From contig JASEVX010000011.1 of assembly GCA_031761405.1 (NCBI GenBank), positions 38,977,700-39,041,699 of the forward strand: a DNA stretch of 64,000 nt. The letters run 5' to 3'. Below the pieces are notes generated by a model. That model made no database searches and was not told where the DNA came from. It was given only the letters and a program-made list of their open reading frames with translations. Below, in pieces: positions 1-10,668 of this stretch; position 1 is the first letter of the stretch; every line of letters begins with the position of its first letter. The position numbers were made by a program, and so were the translations under genes. Source of the DNA: Serripes groenlandicus (lineage: Eukaryota; Mollusca; Bivalvia; Cardiida; Cardiidae).

Positions 1-597
1 ATTTTAAAAATGGATATTTCGAAAGAGCCCATTGCAAATTCTAGGAATATGACAACATACAAATGTTGAGTTTAGCATCAAACAGTATGCGCAGGCTGGC
101 CTGTCCCTATACTGGTGACACAGGCTTCAAAAAACGGTTCCAATAGTCAAAGCGTTAACAAGCGGAACTTTTTTCAGAAGGTACTTGTTTTCAGGTTTAA
201 CATATTAGGAATTGTCTAAATATTTGAGTTCAAAATAGTATTGCTTAACGATTGTCTTTCACTCACTGTGATAAACAGATACGTGTCTATGGGTTCTTAA
301 GTTAGGGCGAGAGCAATGTTGAACACGTTTAGTGCGCAACACCGTTCCTTAGTCAATGTGTGAAACAGCGGAAATGCGATATTGTGAAGAAAATGATATG
401 GTGTCCCTGATTCTATTGATTAACATTAACATATTCAAAAACTATATAAACAGGAATTCTCGGCTTTGAACATGCTTAAGTTGCTTCTCGAAACCGGGGT
501 CATTATATATATATTGCATGGCTTCCAGTGTGACAGTACATATTGTCAACATGAGGAAAATACTGTTACCCGAGGCGAAGCAGTTCTGTACTTTTGA
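1..597. other. No recognised feature
   Basis: AT-rich single-copy-looking sequence. I see no long frame, tRNA-like box or member of the repeat families found elsewhere. Confidence 0.5.
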
Positions 598-811
598 TTA
601 ACCCTTTCCCACATTCAGACAAATTTTGACGTAATAGTAGCAGACGACTTTTGAAAACATTGTGGCTAAAGGTGAAATTGCTCATGATGAGCAATTTTTC
701 CTTCAGACACAATGTTTTCAACTTTATTTAACAATTAAGCTTTTTTTTATGGAGATTGTTCAGGTTTTCAAAGTCGTCTGCTGCAGAATTGGTGTATGTG
801 AGAAAGGGATA
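598..811 (+). mobile_element. TTAA-A MITE, copy 1
   Basis: It starts TTAACCCTTTCCCACATTC and ends GTATGTGAGAAAGGGATAA, so the right TTAA has decayed. The centre has the hairpin arms GAAATTGCTC and GAGCAATTT. The subterminal arms carry the paired GACGACTTTTGAAAACA and GTCGTCTGCTGC motifs. Strand was assigned so that the longer arm (TTATTTAAC...GGAGATT) is on the right. No coding capacity. Confidence 0.85.
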
Positions 812-914
812 AATTTCGTGTAGTTTACATTGATTGCGAAACAAACGTTCAGCTTATATTACTCAGTATCGATATTTGCTTCTTGGGAAACATTACCAGT
901 ACTAACGACGGCTT

Positions 915-990
915 GTTTGGAGAAATCCACTCATCGCCGGATTCGAACCCGGGACCTCTGGTCGAAGCTATACCACCGAATCACTGGCCA
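915..990 (-). repeat. SINE-4-type tRNA-like head
   Basis: The minus strand contains a perfect B box, GGTTCGAATCC, preceded by CCAGAGGTCCCG and, further upstream, GGTGGTATAGC in place of an A box. It lacks convincing acceptor pairing and resembles fragments at 17464 and 23262, so a SINE head is more likely than a functional tRNA gene. Confidence 0.5.
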
Positions 991-1050
991 TCCGCTAGTA
1001 GAATGATAAGCTTTAATTGATGATGCCTAACTATCCACCTCATATGACGT

Positions 1051-1290
1051 GGGCTTGGCATGAAACGGTTGTAACTTAAATTGGTATTTTTTTACCAACG
1101 TTAACCACCTCACCATAAAGTCTTTATAAGCGTTAACTCATTTTACTTGGTAAACAATGGAAATTTAGGTGCCATTGCTCGTTCTGAGCAATGGCACCTA
1201 AATTTGCATTGTTTACAAAGGGGTCAAAATTGCCCCTAAACCAGGGTTTTCAAAATAGGTTTTGAGTTACAACCGTTTCACGCCAAGCCC
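1051..1290 (-). mobile_element. C-family MITE, copy 1
   Basis: Terminal inverted repeats GGGCTTGGCATGAAACGG and CCGTTTCACGCCAAGCCC bracket a central hairpin with stem TTTAGGTGCCATTGCTC / GAGCAATGGCACCTAAA. Outer hairpin arms read TAAACAATG and CATTGTTTA. GTCAAAATTGCCCC lies on the right, opposite to copies 3 to 5. Confidence 0.85.
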
Positions 1291-1485
1291 TCGATGACGT
1301 ATGACTTGAAACCATTCGCCAGGGTCTGGATTGTCGTATACGAGACAAATATTGATAAAGCTGTCGGGCAATTACAGCAGCTGTTAATACAAGATAGCGT
1401 GGTTTGTAACGTCTATGTCGATATAGGTATATTTATGTCGGGTCAGGCGAAATGGGGCCTTATGCCATCTCTGAATTGGTATCAC

Positions 1486-1711
1486 TTAATCCTTTCAATT
1501 ATACAACAAATATGCAGACGACTTTGAAAATATCTAGCAAAAAAAATTCAAAATCTCTATAAATGAAAGTATATTTTTTAAACAGAGTTGAAAACATTGT
1601 GGCAAAAAGAGAAATTGCTCATTATGAGCAATTTATCGTTTTGCAACAATGTTTTCAAAAGTCGTCTGCTGCAGAGGTGTTAGAAAGTGTATCTATGTGG
1701 GAAATGGTTAA
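1486..1711 (-). mobile_element. TTAA-A MITE, copy 2
   Basis: TTAATCCTTTC on the left and GGGAAATGGTTAA on the right retain both TTAA ends. The central hairpin is GAAATTGCTCATTATGAGC. The long arm (AAATATCTAGC to GAGTTGAAAACATTG) is on the left, so it is reversed relative to copy 1. Confidence 0.8.
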
Positions 1712-2109
1712 CCCTTATCGCGCTGAATTGCAACATTTGATTTCAGCATCTTTTAACTTTTTTGGAAAGGTCTTGTTTTCACTTAAAGACTTATGGAAAT
1801 ATTGTATCAATTTGAAGCGAACAATGTAGATCAAGATAAGACTGCACGAATGGTGCAGGTTTATCACGGCTTTACATATTTTGCAAATGTTTATCAAACG
1901 TTCGCGCGTAAAATCACTAACGATAAGAACTATAGTCTTCGACATGAGTGACATTTACCAAGACTTAACTGCACTAATGTGCAGGCCGGTCCTTTTCTAA
2001 ATCGTCCCCATTTTCATTTTCGTTAAGCTAAATTTCGGATTTCTTGTTAAACTGTTAGTTTCATGTGCCTCATGACATACTGTATAAATGACATCCCTTA
2101 AATAAGTTA
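1712..2109. other. No recognised feature
   Basis: Unique AT-rich sequence between two TTAA-A copies. ACTGCACGAATGGTGCAGG at 1841 could form a small hairpin, but nothing else stands out. Confidence 0.4.
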
Positions 2110-2288
2110 TTAACCCTTTCCCACACATGGACGCTTTCTGACGCCTCTACAGCAGACGACTTTTTAAAATCATTGCGGCAAAAGGAGAACTTACTTTAAG
2201 GACAATGTTAAATTTATATTTATAGAGAGATTTCACATTTTTGCCCGGATATTATAAAAGTTGTTTGATGTATGTGGGAAAGGGTTGA
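2110..2288 (+). mobile_element. TTAA-A MITE, copy 3 (internally deleted)
   Basis: It begins TTAACCCTTTCCCACAC and ends GTATGTGGGAAAGGGTT. The subterminal GACGACTTTTTAAAATCATTG is present, but the central hairpin is reduced to GGAGAACTTACTTT, giving a shorter element. Confidence 0.75.
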
Positions 2289-2624
2289 GGCATTTGTTTT
2301 AAATGTCGCGTTTGCAGGTTAAGTTCAATTGCGGATGCCTTGCAAAGGTGCTAGCTTTATTTGTCTCTGAATAGACTGTATTAATTACATCTCGTCGTTT
2401 TTTCCTTAGCTAAAACCTTATCATTAGTGGTATAGAGCCATAAATACGTGTTATACATTTTATATCAATTAACTGCATGTACGTACTTGGTAACAGATGT
2501 TCGTGTTTTCTTTACTACGATAGACCTAATTCCTAATCATTGTTTTCCTGATCACAGACTCATTTTGAGCACGTTGTCCTTTTTCAATGTGTCATCCGCT
2601 TTTCAAAATCACCCCTACTTTTCA
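2289..2624. other. No recognised feature
   Basis: Unique sequence. An open frame crosses from about 2448 into the next degenerate MITE but shows no recognisable protein character. Confidence 0.4.
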
Positions 2625-3040
2625 CACGCTCCCACTTGTAGACACATGTTGACGCATGTGCAGCATTCGATTATTGATAACATAGTGAAGAAATTGATCA
2701 TACTGAGTAATTTCTCCCTTTTACACCATGTTTTCAACTACATTCAGCACAATGTAAGTATGTTGTGTACTTATGTTGATATGTGAGTTTATCCGGTGGA
2801 AAAACGTGTGTATATATCATTTTATTCTTAACAGTAAGATAAAGTCCCTTGGGGCCGGGTGCTTTTTTTCTTCAGTATTCTATTTAGTTATATGTATGTT
2901 TTGTTATACACATGTCACTAACGTAAACTATTTACTTACTTACTAACTTACTTACTTATAGAGATTTTCCATTATTTTGCCTTAAATGTTTCAACAGTTC
3001 TCTGCAGCTGATTTATAGCATAATATGGGAAAGGCTTAAA
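2625..3040 (+). mobile_element. Degenerate TTAA-A MITE, copy 4, with internal insertion
   Basis: The left part keeps CTCCCACTTGTAGAC, ACATAGTGAAGAAATTG and TAATTTCTCCCTTTTAC. The right part keeps GAGATTTTCCATTATTTTG and ATATGGGAAAGGCTTAA. About 180 bp of unrelated sequence, including an ACTT-rich run at 2929-2960, separates them. Confidence 0.5.
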
Positions 3041-3295
3041 TTTGTGTTGCATTCTTGTCAACTTATGGCTTGGACGAATGAATCACTCGTTCACTTTGAA
3101 AGGTAACATCTTGAATGTATAAACAGGTCAGTGTCAATAGAAATACATTGAGTTCATTGACATACCGTTGTCATTACAGTGACGGTTTAATGAGCTGGAG
3201 CCATAAGGAATTGTAAATCTAATACTATCAAGACAACTAGTATATATATATATTTATATGAAAACACCATAATTTTATATCTTACATGATCTAAC

Positions 3296-3377
3296 CACAG
3301 GGACTTGCTCCTTTTAAAGTAGATATGACCTACTCTGTGCATATATATTAACGTTAATAGAGGAGCAAGTCCCTGTG
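3296..3377. mobile_element. F hairpin element, copy 1
   Basis: The 82 bp near-palindrome has arms CACAGGGACTTGCTCCT and AGGAGCAAGTCCCTGTG. The 8-bp direct repeat GATCTAAC abuts both sides, as expected of a target-site duplication. An 8-bp duplication is typical of hAT elements, but no transposase is present. Confidence 0.75.
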
Positions 3378-3384
3378 ATCTAAC

Positions 3385-3594
3385 TCATTCAAACATGCAG
3401 ACGCATTCCGAAGCTTCTACAACAGACGACTTTAGAAAACATTCTGACTAAATACAAGTTACTCAGAATAATTCCTCCCTTTGTCACAACCTTTTGATAT
3501 ATGTTCAGTTATCATTCATTCATTTAAAGATATCTTTTTGCCCAGATATGTTCTTATATGTCTATTGCAAATATGTTGTTTGTGGGAAATAGCC
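3385..3594 (+). mobile_element. TTAA-A MITE, copy 5 (degenerate ends)
   Basis: ACATGCAGACGCATTCCGAAG and CAACAGACGACTTTAGAAAAC form the left arm. The centre is reduced to TACTCAGAATAATTCCTCCC and the right end is GTTTGTGGGAAATAG. Its left end lies eight bases beyond F1. Confidence 0.6.
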
Positions 3595-4160
3595 AAGGAA
3601 TAATATGAAAAAAAACATTTTAGAAAAAATCTGTGTTTTAGCATTAGGCATGATGCACTGGTTTCGTGATAACACCATTTACATTTTAACCAAAATGGAT
3701 GCTATGATAGTAATAACTTACAAATTGGAACTGAATGTTAAATCTGCACAGGTTCATTTTGTTCGGTATTGTCCGCCAATTAGCCAAGAAGGTTTGAAGA
3801 AGTAGAAGAATTTATGCAGAACCTGTAGAAAGGTCTGAATTATGTCAAGGTTTTATGTTCTGAGCGGTGGTTATATCGTTTGTTTTCATTGGACAAAAGA
3901 AACGAACATATGGTCATGAATATTTTTAAAAATGTTAAGGGTCAATTCGAGACGACCTTTTATGGAATGTCATCAGATCCAAAAAGGGCATCGGATTAAG
4001 TAGGACATAGAAAGAAAATTCCAAATGGTAATATTTTTAAAAGGAAAGCGCCTCTATCTTACCATTTGATAGTTCAAATTACGAATTTCTGTAGAAGAAA
4101 ACTTGTCCGGCTATAAGCATACACCTACTATACTATGTGTCTTTCATTGAGACGCCGACT
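3595..4160. other. No recognised feature
   Basis: Unique sequence. A 66-codon frame at 3605-3805 has no recognisable domain and no supporting splice context. Confidence 0.4.
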
Positions 4161-4378
4161 TTAATCCTTTCCCACATACAACAAATTAGCAGTGGACGAA
4201 TTTGAAAACATATAAGCAAAGTTATGGAAAAAAGGAATGAATAACTATCGAATAGAGTTGAAATCATTGTGGCAAATCGAGAAATTCCTCGTTATGAGCG
4301 ATTTCTCCTTTTGCCAAAATGATTTTAAAAGTCGTCTGCAAAGGCGTAAGAAATCGACTATATGTAGGAAAGGGTTAA
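4161..4378 (-). mobile_element. TTAA-A MITE, copy 6
   Basis: TTAATCCTTTCCCACATAC and ATGTAGGAAAGGGTTAA give intact TTAA ends. The central palindrome is GAGAAATTCCTCGTTATGAGC, with the long arm on the left. Confidence 0.85.
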
Positions 4379-4639
4379 CTAGAGTAAACAGTGAAACGAA
4401 GTGCTGTCGATATCGGAAATTGGTCCTTAATTGAATTACCATGGACACCATAGCACGTGCTGTGTCCATTAACCAGAAGCTGACTCCCAAATTTGACTCA
4501 AAAGGTACGATACATGTCTAAATGTGGAAGTCTTGACAGGCAAAAAGGGGGAAAAGTTGAATTTCCGTTTTGATCTCACAACGACTTATAAATCATAGTG
4601 AAACACCTTCAGCTACACTTTTTCCTTTTGTCAGGTGTG

Positions 4640-4990
4640 TAATGTATGAAGAAGAATTTTGCTGTTTGTTAGTATGTCCAGTTTACAATGAACTTCGGCT
4701 TTTTTATCCTAAAGAAGACTGGACAAATTCATATCCAACTTCAAGGTTGTTTTATGAAATAATAAGTGAATGTAGACCCACACATATGTCCCTTCATCAG
4801 ATGTTTCATGTATACCTTGTAGAATTGAAATTGTTGAAGAAGAATTTGATATTTATTAGTATGTCCAGTTTACAAATAAAATTAAAAAGTTTTTTATATT
4901 TCCAAGAAGAGTTGACCAATTCATACCCAACTATAATGTTGTTTTATGACATAATGAGTGAATGTAGGCCTACAAAAAATGAAATCACTA
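4640..4990. repeat. Degenerate tandem duplication, ~190 bp unit
   Basis: AGTATGTCCAGTTTACAA occurs at 4671 and 4858, and GTTGTTTTATGA recurs at 4745 and 4938, each followed by GTGAATGTAG. A 145-codon frame (4570-5007) spans both units, so its protein also repeats (NSYPT, LFY-I-SECRPT). The frame may be an accident of the duplication. Confidence 0.5.
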
Positions 4991-5194
4991 ATAAAGTATA
5001 TTATTAAATCATTTAGTATCAGGAAAATTACTTTTAGATGAACAGGTCTTTAATTGAACCATAAAGTATGTGTCATATACATATTATTTCTTTATCTGAA
5101 TATCTTCAAAAAACTTATGATGTCACTCAAATGAATTTATAACGTACATGTAAATTATGTATATTTGGTCGAAGGCCTTATATTACTAAATAAA

Positions 5195-5240
5195 ACATTT
5201 GTATTTGTATTTGTATTTGTACTTGTATTTGTATGTGTAA
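5195..5240. repeat. (GTATTT)n microsatellite
   Basis: Six to seven copies of GTATTT/GTACTT occur in a row. Confidence 0.8.
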
Positions 5241-6117
5241 GACTCTGTGAAAGCACAGTTTCGCCTGAATCTTCTCTGGTCGCATATATAGCACACTCCA
5301 CATTTCTAGACTATTGGTATGTATATGAGATCTTCTGTACGACATATTACCAATTTGCATTAAAAGATATCCGGATTTTTGGGTTATTAGAAAGATTCAA
5401 AAGCATGTTTCTAATATTGAGTAACGAAGAGAATGCATAATTCATTGTACCTGACACAACACTATTGGAAATATTCAACTTAGTTTATTAATTACTCGGT
5501 TTGAACTCCGGGCGTCGTTTATGATATTACCAACCGTATGGCTGGTGAATTGGTTTCCTGTCACGTGACGATGTTACGGATAGTCCAAATATGGATACTA
5601 TGTGAAAAAGTTCACGTTAATTACACTCATTCGGAACAAACCAAACCCGTAATCAAGTACTTCATGGACATATCCGAATTTAGAATTTGTATTTTCGTCA
5701 GGATTCTGAATACAACGAGTTATGATACACATTGTCTATTTTCGTAAACACTGTAATGTAATGTAAATTTATGATGAGGGTTTTTGCGGGATGGTTATTA
5801 TTGTTAAATTGACGGTACATATATCTTTTCCTCCAAGGATAAACTCCGCGGTTAGTTCTAATCTATATTTATTGTTGTTACGAATTCCGCGAAAAGTATC
5901 CATCGCGGATTCCCAACAGTACTGTACCAACAAAACGCCATTAGTTGGCACCGCATATTCAAAGTACCATACGTCAATCGAGTGGAGTGCGATTGGTTCA
6001 TCTACAAAACACTCAATCTCTATATAGTTAGACGAACATTCACAATGATTGTCGACTGAGTGTCGCTCGATAAGAGACTAATTCCAATTACAGAAAATAC
6101 AGTGATTTGAAATGCTC
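5241..6117. other. No recognised feature
   Basis: About 0.9 kb of unique sequence. Short frames occur at 5538-5747 and 5791-6027 without recognisable motifs. Confidence 0.4.
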
Positions 6118-6301
6118 TTAACTCTTTCAGCGCCGAATTGTTTAAAGTAGACTCTTCCATGTTCAAAATCGGCCGTCTCTATTTCTCATGTAATACAATT
6201 GTGTACTATTTTGATAACTAACTGGCAAACAATGCTGATTTCAGGTGAGACAGCTCGTTACGAAAAAACCTCAATATTGCCTTTGGCGCTAAAAGAGTTA
6301 A
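6118..6301 (+). mobile_element. TTAA-B MITE, copy 1 (internally deleted)
   Basis: TTAACTCTTTCAGCGCCG and GGCGCTAAAAGAGTTAA give complete TTAA-flanked ends. The central hairpin has lost its right arm: CAGGTGAGACAGCTCGTTAC runs straight into GAAAAAACCTCAATATTGCC. Confidence 0.85.
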
Positions 6302-6449
6302 TACAAGAAAAGTGGTACTTGATTGAATTTACATGTCTTGGTCATTTTTCACAAGTTTTGTCCGTTACCAAGGGAATCGTTCTATACGTTAACACTTTCA
6401 AACTGGAAGATGATACCGAAATACTATGCCGTAAATTGGCTTGACAAAA

Positions 6450-6648
6450 TCACAATTACCCCCTTTCCGGCACTTTGATGTATTTACCGTATGCGACTTT
6501 TGTGAAACAGTATAGCAACATAACAAGTCATTGTCCTGTTGCTACACTGTTTTCAACACGGTTTCGATAATGATTTTCATTTATATATGCTAAATCTTTG
6601 TTCCGATCCTTTCAGTTGTTGCATGTGATGTATGTGGGAAAGGGAATT
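6450..6648 (+). mobile_element. TTAA-A MITE, copy 7 (degenerate)
   Basis: ATTACCCCCTTTCCGGCAC starts the left arm and GTATGTGGGAAAGGGAATTAA ends the right. The centre is GTCATTGTCCTGTTGC, followed by ACACTGTTTTCAACACG. The usual GAGCAATT core is lost. Confidence 0.6.
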
Positions 6649-6978
6649 AATAAGAAATATAAAATATACTATTCATGATTGGAGCGGCGCTCTGCGAAAA
6701 CCAACCTTAAAGCATATGCGATCATTGTAAATACAGATCCGCATGCGCTTCCGTACAGTCTAAACTGGTACTACATTGTTCGCCAATTTGTCACTGAATA
6801 TTTCAATAAACTTTTAACAAGTAGTGTCCATGGGAATGAGATTAAATGGGTGTACATGTTGATTTATAAAGGAGCTGGATAGAACCATTCCCAGTATCTC
6901 TGATAACAACATTTTTTTCTACTCCAAGACAGAAGACATATTTCCGTATGAATGTAGTATCATTGATACTTGGTATTC

Positions 6979-7106
6979 CCGTAGAGAGCATCCAGCATGT
7001 TTCTACCGCCCGATACCCTGTAACGTAGAGAGCATCCCGAATGTTTCTACCGCCCGATACCAAGTACCGTAGAGAGCATCCAGCATGTTTCTACCGCCCG
7101 ATACCG
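6979..7106. repeat. Tandem repeat, 43-44 bp x 3
   Basis: Three units share GTAGAGAGCATCCAGCATG and TTTCTACCGCCCGATACC, beginning at about 6980, 7024 and 7067. The units are nearly identical, suggesting recent expansion. No coding role is seen. Confidence 0.9.
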
Positions 7107-8804
7107 CCTCTTACTGAACCATATACTGAATCGAAGTAGTCTTAATATCGGCAAAGTGGTGTTTTATTGAAGTTAGATGAACATTACGCACGTGTGTCCG
7201 CCATCATCATGTGTGATATTTTTTCCCTACGAAAGATCATTGCAGTCTAAGCTCGTAAACGCGATTGTAACCCACAATTCGATTGATCGGGGGAGTTTAA
7301 TTGAACGAAGTAGGTTTTCGTACATAACACTTGTGTTTTAAAGTTAAGGGCCTATTGGTAGTGCAATGGTCTGTGGCAAACGGAAGACAGCATCCTTGTC
7401 CAATAAGGCGCATTCCTGTATTAAATTAAATACTTAGGAAAAAGACAGAGGAAGGAGAATTGAAATTGTATACAGCACATCTGTGGTAAATGTACAATTT
7501 GTATATAATGGAGATGAATACGAGCCACGAGGTCATTTACTTTGCCTGATTGGGAACGGATTGGATATCAACATATACATCTTGCTCGAAATGGAGATGT
7601 GCGTTCTATGCGAGAGTGATTGTCCAAAATGGTTTCTGTCACGATATGGGATATGATAAATTGGTTATTTGATCATATTAGGTTTTGTGTACCACAGTTT
7701 TAATTATTATTTATTCGACCTCACTTTCTCCTGCTATATCCATTTTAAAAGAAATATCCAAGCAACAAAGCAGCAAATGCAACGTTTTTTCTATTTAAAC
7801 ATTGCTATGATGCAAACGAGTTTAGTTCTATCTGCTCCAAACGATATTGCGGTTGGCTCAATTTAAGGATGCTCCTTGCGACAATGTATCAATTATGAAT
7901 AAAAGTATCCTTGACATAATATGCGTGTGTGCACTGTCAAAGCGTGGCTGCAACAACAAACTGGATTTTCCCTGACGCGATTGTCATATTTTGACACGAA
8001 TATCATATTATACCTCTTTCACATACGTCGCATAACAAACATAAAAAAGGTCCACGAAAGCCATTATGGGTAATTCATTGTACACTCGTGGGTGTGTCGT
8101 ACAAAGGTTGCAGTCTTTGTATTACAGTTTTGAACGAATTCAAACACATTTCGGCGTTGTAGGACACCTTTTACGACAGTCTCATGTCGTGAGTCTTACA
8201 TGCATGTGGTGACCTATGACGTTATAATGATAGATCTACGCATTTCGTGTACCGTTTTGAAATCACCATATGCCATCAGAATCCAACTATAGTTCTATAA
8301 CTATACACCATTAAACCCATGACAATTCTTCGAAAGTTCCTCCGAAGTATTTTTGTGACTGTAGCGGATTAAGCCTTCGACTACAGTTGTATCATACGAC
8401 ATAGAATTGAGTCGGTTGGGTGGATCTGCAGTGATTTTACTTCGACAGTCTTCACCTACTTTACGGCAGTAGTCGCACAAACACATGAACTATATCTGAA
8501 CACCACTGCGTTACTTTTAAATGCCTCTCTTCGAAACTCTGGCGTAGCCCCGCTAAAATCGTAAAATCGTACGACCCGAACACCGTAGGTTGTATGTGAA
8601 AGGGTGATTTAGGAGTAGATTCATGAATTAGATTCCCGTTAATGGACAATACACGTGCGAGATGGTCATACAAATTCAATTAAGGACCGCTTTCCCGACA
8701 TTAACAACACTTCGTTTCTCTGTTGTCTGTATGCAATGGCGGCGACTCGTGGAACGACAAGTAGAATAGGTTATTTCTTATTGTGAATCAGTATTCTACT
8801 AGGA
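7107..8804. other. Mostly unique sequence; possible weak A-like terminal pair
   Basis: No gene is recognised. CCTCTTTCACATACGTCG at 8014 and GTTGTATGTGAAAGGGTG at 8588 form an inverted pair resembling TTAA-A termini, but the interior is unrelated and the TTAA ends are absent. Otherwise nothing is seen. Confidence 0.35.
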
Positions 8805-8995
8805 ATCCACCGCGGACTAGTGGTTATCGTCGGGGATTATGAACCGGGTGTCCCGTGTTCGATCCCGGGTCGCGGCGCTTTGGTCATGTTGGGGTGCTCT
8901 TGTGCATATTTCCTAGGTTTGTTTACCTAGGGATCATGAATAAGTGAACTGTCCCCGTGATATAACTGAAATAATGTTGAAAACAGCGTAAAACT
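8805..8995 (+). mobile_element. SINE-3, near full length
   Basis: The tRNA-like head reads CGGACTAGTGGTTATCG (A-box region) and GTGTTCGATCCC (B box). The body follows with TTTGTTTACCTAGGGATCA and the shared 3' segment GTGATATAACTGAAATAATG and TTGAAAACAGCGTAAAAC. Confidence 0.75.
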
Positions 8996-9129
8996 CCTAC
9001 AAAACTACAGATATAGTGTCACTATCAAAGTCATGAGAGTGACTGCACATTGTGTTAATATTAGAATTGGAACCGTAGAAAGCGGCAATGATGCTACTCG
9101 TAGTGTGACCGTCGTATCATTGCCGATGC

Positions 9130-9285
9130 AAAATGTCTTAATGTTTTCATTTTGCCACAATGTTTTCAACTCCTTTTAAAAAAATCAAAATTTCTTTTAA
9201 AAAGCTTTTCAGCTGTTTTGGCAAACTGTTATTCAGGTCGTCTGCTGTAGATGTGTTGTATTTTATTTTTGGAGAGGCTTAATTC
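9130..9285 (+). mobile_element. TTAA-A MITE, copy 8 (right half)
   Basis: The right half is kept: TTTTGCCACAATGTTTTCAAC, CAGGTCGTCTGCTGTAGATG and GAGAGGCTTAA. The left terminus is not recognisable. Confidence 0.6.
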
Positions 9286-9544
9286 GTGTTGTTTTCCTGT
9301 CTGACACTAAGTGCTTGTAACGTTTAAGCTGTATATACAGCTGTACATCGGTACTTTCATTTAAAAACGTTAGAAGAAGATTTAATGAAATCAGTTAAGT
9401 TAAAAGGAGAGTTATGCCTTAGGGAAACGTCCGTTTTCTCAAATCCTGTTTCCTTCTATAGACGACTTCTCTGACAGCCTTGCAGCAGATGAATGTTTGA
9501 TAGTTTTGCCAGACCCGAAGATATTGCTACATGGTTAAGCCTAT

Positions 9545-9622
9545 AGTACCGGTTTGTTTACTCATGAACAACAGAACTGTCGCCGTGATATAACTGAAAT
9601 AATGTTGAAAACGGCGTAAACC

Positions 9623-9625
<3 letters not shown>
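9545..9625 (+). mobile_element. SINE-3 3' fragment
   Basis: It contains GGTTTGTTTACTCATGAAC and the shared tail GTGATATAACTGAAATAATG plus GAAAACGGCGTAAACC. It lacks the tRNA head and runs straight into poly-C. Confidence 0.65.

Positions 9626-9654
<29 letters not shown>
9624..9654. repeat. Poly-C tract, 31 bp
   Basis: An uninterrupted run of 31 C follows the SINE tail. Its length is likely to vary and may be misassembled. Confidence 0.9.
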
Positions 9655-9655
9655 A

Positions 9656-10116
9656 CCCCAAAAAAACCAACAAACATCCCAGACAAATCAAAATGTATTA
9701 TGAAGTGTTGGTTTTCATTACAGTCTTTTAAATCATTGATCTGACCATACATAGAGAACGTTTTAAGAATCGTTTGCTTTGTACGTGTCTGAGAAAAGAA
9801 TGCTTTAAAGTTTTAAATAGTGTAAAGACTCTCGTTTACTCGAAGACGGAGAGATTCGATTATATCGAACAATTTCCTAGAAGGAAATGTTTTTTTAATA
9901 CATAATATCAGAAATGCAGCTGTGCCGTTTTTTGTTGGTATGCTTTTATCACTTGCTTGCTTCAGATTATAAAGACTTAAATATAAATGAAGACAGTTTA
10001 AATACACCGGTCATTCGAACACGTTGAAAAGTCAAGGTCATCCTTTGCACCTATACAGCTTAAGGAATTGTTTTCTTCTGCTACAAACTATTGAAAAGTT
10101 GCCAGTTTCTGAGTTG
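9656..10116. other. No recognised feature
   Basis: Unique AT-rich sequence with no convincing frame or repeat. Confidence 0.4.
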
Positions 10117-10330
10117 TCAACCACATACAGCAAATCTGCAGCAGACGACATTGAAAACATAACCAAAGATATGGAAAATCTCCATTAAAGTTTTAATTGT
10201 TAGAGTTAAAAACATTGTGGCAAAAGAAGAAATTGCTCATTCTGAGCAATTTCTTTTTTTGCGACAATGTTTTTTAAAAAGTCGTCGGCTGCAGAGGTGT
10301 TTGAAAACGTCTATATGCGGGAAAGTGTTA
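10117..10330 (-). mobile_element. TTAA-A MITE, copy 9
   Basis: CCACATACAGCAAATCTGCAG and ATATGCGGGAAAGTGTTAA bracket the hairpin GAAATTGCTCATTCTGAGC. The long arm is on the left. The left terminal CCCTTT is degraded to GTCAAC. Confidence 0.75.
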
Positions 10331-10668
10331 AAAGCAGTCTGGTATCCAGGAATAAGTAATGACCTTGTAATGAACAGGGAAGCATCTAAGAATTATGCAG
10401 AGGCGGCCACTGACATGCAGTCCAGTCACTTATATGCTACGTTTGATAACGCTAGGGGTTAAAACCGTTAAAATAACACTGAGTTGTAAAATCACCACAG
10501 ATAACAATTGAACGCACTGTTTGTTGATTGCTGATCGAGTCGTGTTATCAATAATTATAAATAGTATTCCAATTCTTATTTAAAATTCGAAAAGTAACAC
10601 ACATTAAGATTGACTAAACTAATCGGTTATATCCAATAGAACTTGTGTAACTTTGTCATTTAGTATAT
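10331..10668. other. No recognised feature
   Basis: Unique sequence bordering element H. Confidence 0.4.

Noticed and set aside
4570..5007. 145-codon open frame with internal repeats
   Set aside because: The repeats come from a diverged DNA duplication. No known family is recognised and the two units differ as non-coding DNA would.
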